This document shows, one piece after another, positions 61,888 through 64,000 of a stretch of DNA of 64,000 nucleotides. Each line of letters begins with the position of its first letter. Within the stretch, counting starts at the first letter, position 1. The notes beneath the pieces are model-generated. The model was not told the DNA's origin and did no database searches. It saw only the letters and a list, made by a program, of their open reading frames with translations. A program made the translations under genes and the position numbers. The stretch comes from Streptomyces sp. DG2A-72 (lineage in GTDB: Bacteria; Actinomycetota; Actinomycetes; Streptomycetales; Streptomycetaceae), in assembly GCF_030499575.1 (NCBI RefSeq), contig NZ_JASTLC010000001.1:4426001-4490000 (forward strand), read 5' to 3'.

Positions 61888-62035
61888 GCGTTCCCCAAGT
61901 GGAGAAAGGGGGCCCCGGCGCTGGTCGTTCCCGACGGCTCGTCGTCGGCACGGGGCCCAAATGATCGCGGAGTCTGTTGACTCACGTGATCAGATCTGTG
62001 GCGGAGGGGAATGGTTGTACGGACGGTGCGAGATT
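61888..62035 (-). promoter_or_regulatory. Duplicated leader/promoter region of secreted paralogue 2
   Basis: This region and the one before paralogue 3 (62949-63095) share blocks such as GACGGCTCGTCGTCGGC, CGGGGCCCAA and CTGTTGACTC. GGCCCCG near the start codon pairs with CGGGGCC 40 bases away, so the leader RNA can fold in both copies. Confidence 0.5.
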
Positions 62036-62078
62036 TGTGCGGGAAATCTCAAGATCCCCCTCCGCCACAGGGTCGGGC

Positions 62079-62948
62079 TTAGCGCACGCCGACGTAGTCG
62101 CCGGTCGCGGTGGCCTTCCCGGTGCTGGAGATGCCCGCGAAGCTGAAGCGGTGGTGGCCGTCGACGGTCGCCTTCGTGGTCGTCTTCGCGGCGCCGCCGG
62201 TGGTGGAGTAGATGCCCTTCACGGTGGAGTACGCGCTGGCGGTCGACGCACGGAACTGCAGCTGCAGCGACTGGCCGCTGAGGCCGACGTACGTGCCGGT
62301 CTCCCAGTCGGCGCGGGTCAGCTTGCCGGAGACGGTGATGGTCTGGCCCGCGTTCACCGGCTCAGGCGCGGCGTCGGCGGTCAGCTTGGCGAGGCGCTGG
62401 ACCTTGTGAGTCTTGTAGAAGTCGTTCCCGTAGACCTCGCCGTCGTTGGACGCGGCGGCCGCGGCGACGTGCCAGGTACCGGCCAGCGCGTTGGCGTACA
62501 GCTCACCGATGCCGTCGCCGTTCAGACCGGGGGACGCCGTGATGGTGAGCTTGCAGTTCGACGTCGTCTCGCTGGTCGCCGTGCAGGTGGCCGTCTCCTC
62601 GTTGGGCGGGAGCCAGCCGTCGGGGTTCTCGGGGTCCGTGCCGTACCAGAGGTCGATGTAGGCGTCCGCGATACCGCTGGAGTGGCTGGCGGTCAGGGAC
62701 ACCTCGAAGGTCCTGACGGTGGTGGTGCCGAAGACGAGTGCCTTGCCGGAGTTGACGGTCACGTTGGACACCTCGGGCAGGGCCTGGGCGGCGAACCCGG
62801 ACTTGGCCGAGGAGGCCCCGAATCCCTCCTGGACGCCCGGCCTGTCGATGCTCACGGCGCCCTGCACGTCGGCCTGCGCGGCCGGCACAGCAAGGGCGGA
62901 CAGGGCCAGGGCGCCGGAGAGGGCAGCCACAGTGGCTCGTATACGCAT
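62079..62948 (-). CDS. Secreted protein, paralogue 3 of 3
   Basis: The 289-residue product shares the architecture of the two downstream paralogues: signal peptide (RATVAALSGALALSALAVPA), first domain with EVSNVTVNSGKALVFGTTTV, cysteines in ATCTATSETTSNCKLTITAS, and the C-terminal Ig-like domain (APEPVNAGQTITVSGKLTRA) ending TGDYVGVR. The middle domain has diverged most. It has its own leader homologous to that of paralogue 2. Function unknown; likely extracellular. Confidence 0.82.
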   Translation of the reverse strand: MRIRATVAALSGALALSALAVPAAQADVQGAVSIDRPGVQEGFGASSAKSGFAAQALPEVSNVTVNSGKALVFGTTTVRTFEVSLTASHSSGIADAYIDLWYGTDPENPDGWLPPNEETATCTATSETTSNCKLTITASPGLNGDGIGELYANALAGTWHVAAAAASNDGEVYGNDFYKTHKVQRLAKLTADAAPEPVNAGQTITVSGKLTRADWETGTYVGLSGQSLQLQFRASTASAYSTVKGIYSTTGGAAKTTTKATVDGHHRFSFAGISSTGKATATGDYVGVR

Positions 62949-63095
62949 GCGTTCCCCACGTCGTATGCGGACCCCGACACCGGTCGTTCCTCACGGCTCG
63001 TCGTCGGCGCGGGGCCCAAGTGATGGTGGAGCCTGTTGACTCCGGTGAGGAGATTCGCGGCGGTGGTGAAAGGTTGTACGGATACGGTGAAGTGA
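62949..63095 (-). promoter_or_regulatory. Duplicated leader/promoter region of secreted paralogue 3
   Basis: Homologous to 61888-62035; both contain CTGTTGACTC about 90-95 bp upstream of the start codon. Reverse-strand reading gives GAGTCAACAG at that point. Confidence 0.5.
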
Positions 63096-63148
63096 TGTTT
63101 ACGAACTCACCGTAAATGAATGGGAGTTGAGCGGGAGGGGATGGCCAG

Positions 63149-63368
63149 GTGAACGACAAGAAGCTCGTCGAGAAGATCCGCGACCACCCCGAAAGGGTAC
63201 GGCCTGAACGGCACCTACTGCCCGAGCACTACCGGAACGCCCCCGATCGGGTTCCGGTACACGCACGCGAACATCGATCCGCGGTTCAGGGCGGCGGTCG
63301 AGGCCCGGATCCAGCATCTGCGGGAGCAGTACCCGGACGAGGACATCAGGGTGAGGTGGGACCACTGA
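63149..63368 (+). pseudogene. Small hypothetical gene with a frameshift in a C run
   Basis: A GTG start with GGGAGGGG upstream encodes VNDKKLVEKIRDHP, then the frame appears to shift at CCCC (about 63188): with one C fewer the reading continues KGYGLNGTYCPSTTGTPPIG and RYTHANIDPRFRAAVEARIQ to a TGA at 63366-63368. The unshifted frame turns into Arg/Pro/His-rich residues and fuses with the next gene. A 73-residue protein was probably intended. Pseudogene or sequencing error cannot be told apart here. Confidence 0.6.
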
Positions 63369-63736
63369 GCTACGAATTCGAAACGGCGGACCGGACCAGG
63401 ACCCTCTGGGACCCGGCACTCCGGGTGGGGCAGCTGTACGTGTCCCTCGCGCAGGGCGCCGGCGAGCAGCTGGGGCTGCCCACCGGGCTGACGCCCAATG
63501 AGCGCGGCGGCGCCGACGTCGACCTGGAGACGTTCCGGAAGTTCACTCAGGGCCTGTACGACGCTTACTGCTCCACCAGGAACTTCCTCATGCACGACCT
63601 GATGCGGGGCCTGCTACTTGCCTCGATCGTGATGCTGGAGAACGGCGGCGGCGCGATCACCCGCGTTCCGGAACGCGAGGCGGGACTCCTGACGGAGTAC
63701 GACGCCTACCAGCGCGGAATGTGGGTCGAGGACTGA
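63356..63736 (+). CDS. Hypothetical protein
   Basis: The roughly 126-residue product begins at GTG 63356, overlapping the end of the frameshifted gene, and reads LSYEFETADRTRTLWDPALR, then VDLETFRKFTQGLYDAYCST and RNFLMHDLMRGLLLASIVML. It is helical in its second half, with no signal peptide and no recognised family. The overlap suggests translational coupling with the upstream gene. A strong terminator follows. Confidence 0.55.
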   Translation: MGPLSYEFETADRTRTLWDPALRVGQLYVSLAQGAGEQLGLPTGLTPNERGGADVDLETFRKFTQGLYDAYCSTRNFLMHDLMRGLLLASIVMLENGGGAITRVPEREAGLLTEYDAYQRGMWVED

Positions 63737-63751
63737 CAGAAGACCCAACAT

Positions 63752-63792
63752 GGCGGCTGCCCCACTGGAGTCTCTCCGCTGGGGCAGCCGCC
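63752..63792. terminator. Bidirectional terminator hairpin
   Basis: GGCGGCTGCCCCA (63752-63764) and TGGGGCAGCCGCC (63780-63792) form a perfect 13-bp stem with a 15-nt loop between convergent genes. Confidence 0.8.
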
Positions 63793-63798
63793 CAGTTC

Positions 63799-64000
63799 TC
63801 AGTCGAACCACCGATCCCGAGCCAACTCCTCCGTCCGCGAAGGATCCTCCAGCAGCGCCGCCACCTCGAACCGGCGAGGCCACTGCCGGGCCGCCCAAGC
63901 CAGACCCGCGGCGACGCCCTCAAGGGTCGAGGCGTGCAGGACGCCGTCGGTCGTCAGGCGCCAGTCGATCTCGACGCCGTCGACGACGAGTTCCTCGTGC
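63799..64000 (-). CDS. Hypothetical protein, C-terminal part (gene runs off the right edge)
   Basis: The reverse strand reads HEELVVDGVEIDWRLTTDGV, then LHASTLEGVAAGLAWAARQW and RFEVAALLEDPSRTEELARD before RWFD and a TGA. About 66 C-terminal residues are present; codon bias is strongly GC3, so it is coding. The start lies outside the window. I do not recognise the family. Confidence 0.6.
   Translation of the reverse strand, partial: HEELVVDGVEIDWRLTTDGVLHASTLEGVAAGLAWAARQWPRRFEVAALLEDPSRTEELARDRWFD

Overview
The window is high-GC actinobacterial chromosome and almost certainly Streptomyces. Codons end in G or C, GTG starts are frequent, and genes typical of that genus occur: a DmdR1/DesR iron regulator, an NsdA-type TPR regulator, an Scr1-type HTH plus DUF397 pair, DUF2530 and DUF6247. 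The order purU - dmdR1 - SIS protein - citrate synthase - pdxH - acyl-CoA operon - serC looks like a core-chromosome block known from S. coelicolor (from memory, not searched). No rRNA, tRNA, CRISPR array or complete insertion sequence was recognised.

Layout. 1-11 kb: the start of purU, a branched-chain-amino-acid-type solute-binding lipoprotein, a proline-rich membrane protein with repeated ATQYIPPV motifs, a TPR regulator, a stand-alone primase-polymerase-like protein, a two-gene ABC transporter and an alpha/beta hydrolase whose nucleophile Ser is Ala. 11-18.5 kb: dmdR1 with a long antisense ORF, RidA, GNAT and PAS/GAF genes, a SIS sugar isomerase under a DasR-like site, a structured intergenic transcript candidate, citrate synthase and pdxH. 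18.5-29.2 kb: a tightly coupled leftward operon of eight genes (TIGR03084, AtuA-like DUF1446, biotin-dependent carboxylase beta and alpha, acyl-CoA dehydrogenase, acyl-CoA ligase, enoyl-CoA hydratase, TetR) that resembles the liu/atu pathways for leucine/isovalerate or acyclic terpenoid degradation. A TetR-style palindrome lies at its head.

29.2-43.3 kb: DUF6247, an EamA transporter, a Tat-exported protein, a FAD/Fe-S oxidase, serC, a drug-type ABC transporter with a divergent TetR gene, and several decayed genes. 43.39-44.64 kb: a non-coding foldback element with 188-bp nearly perfect inverted arms around a 57-65-bp tandem repeat. 44.6-52.8 kb: an Scr1/DUF397 pair, a SnoaL-like secreted protein, an aldo-keto reductase with a MerR-type promoter, a 29-residue membrane peptide, ThpR, a MarR/MFS pair and a Uma2 fragment.

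52.7-55.6 kb: the most interesting locus, a three-gene operon of a Crp/Fnr regulator with an intact cyclic-nucleotide cassette, a membrane protein joining a nucleotide-cyclase-like domain to an external ricin-type lectin, and a PycTM-like membrane protein of the Pycsar-effector type. 55.6-64 kb: an NCS2 purine permease, DUF2530, a CtpE-like P-type ATPase, three tandem secreted paralogues, a frameshifted small gene and a truncated gene at the right edge.
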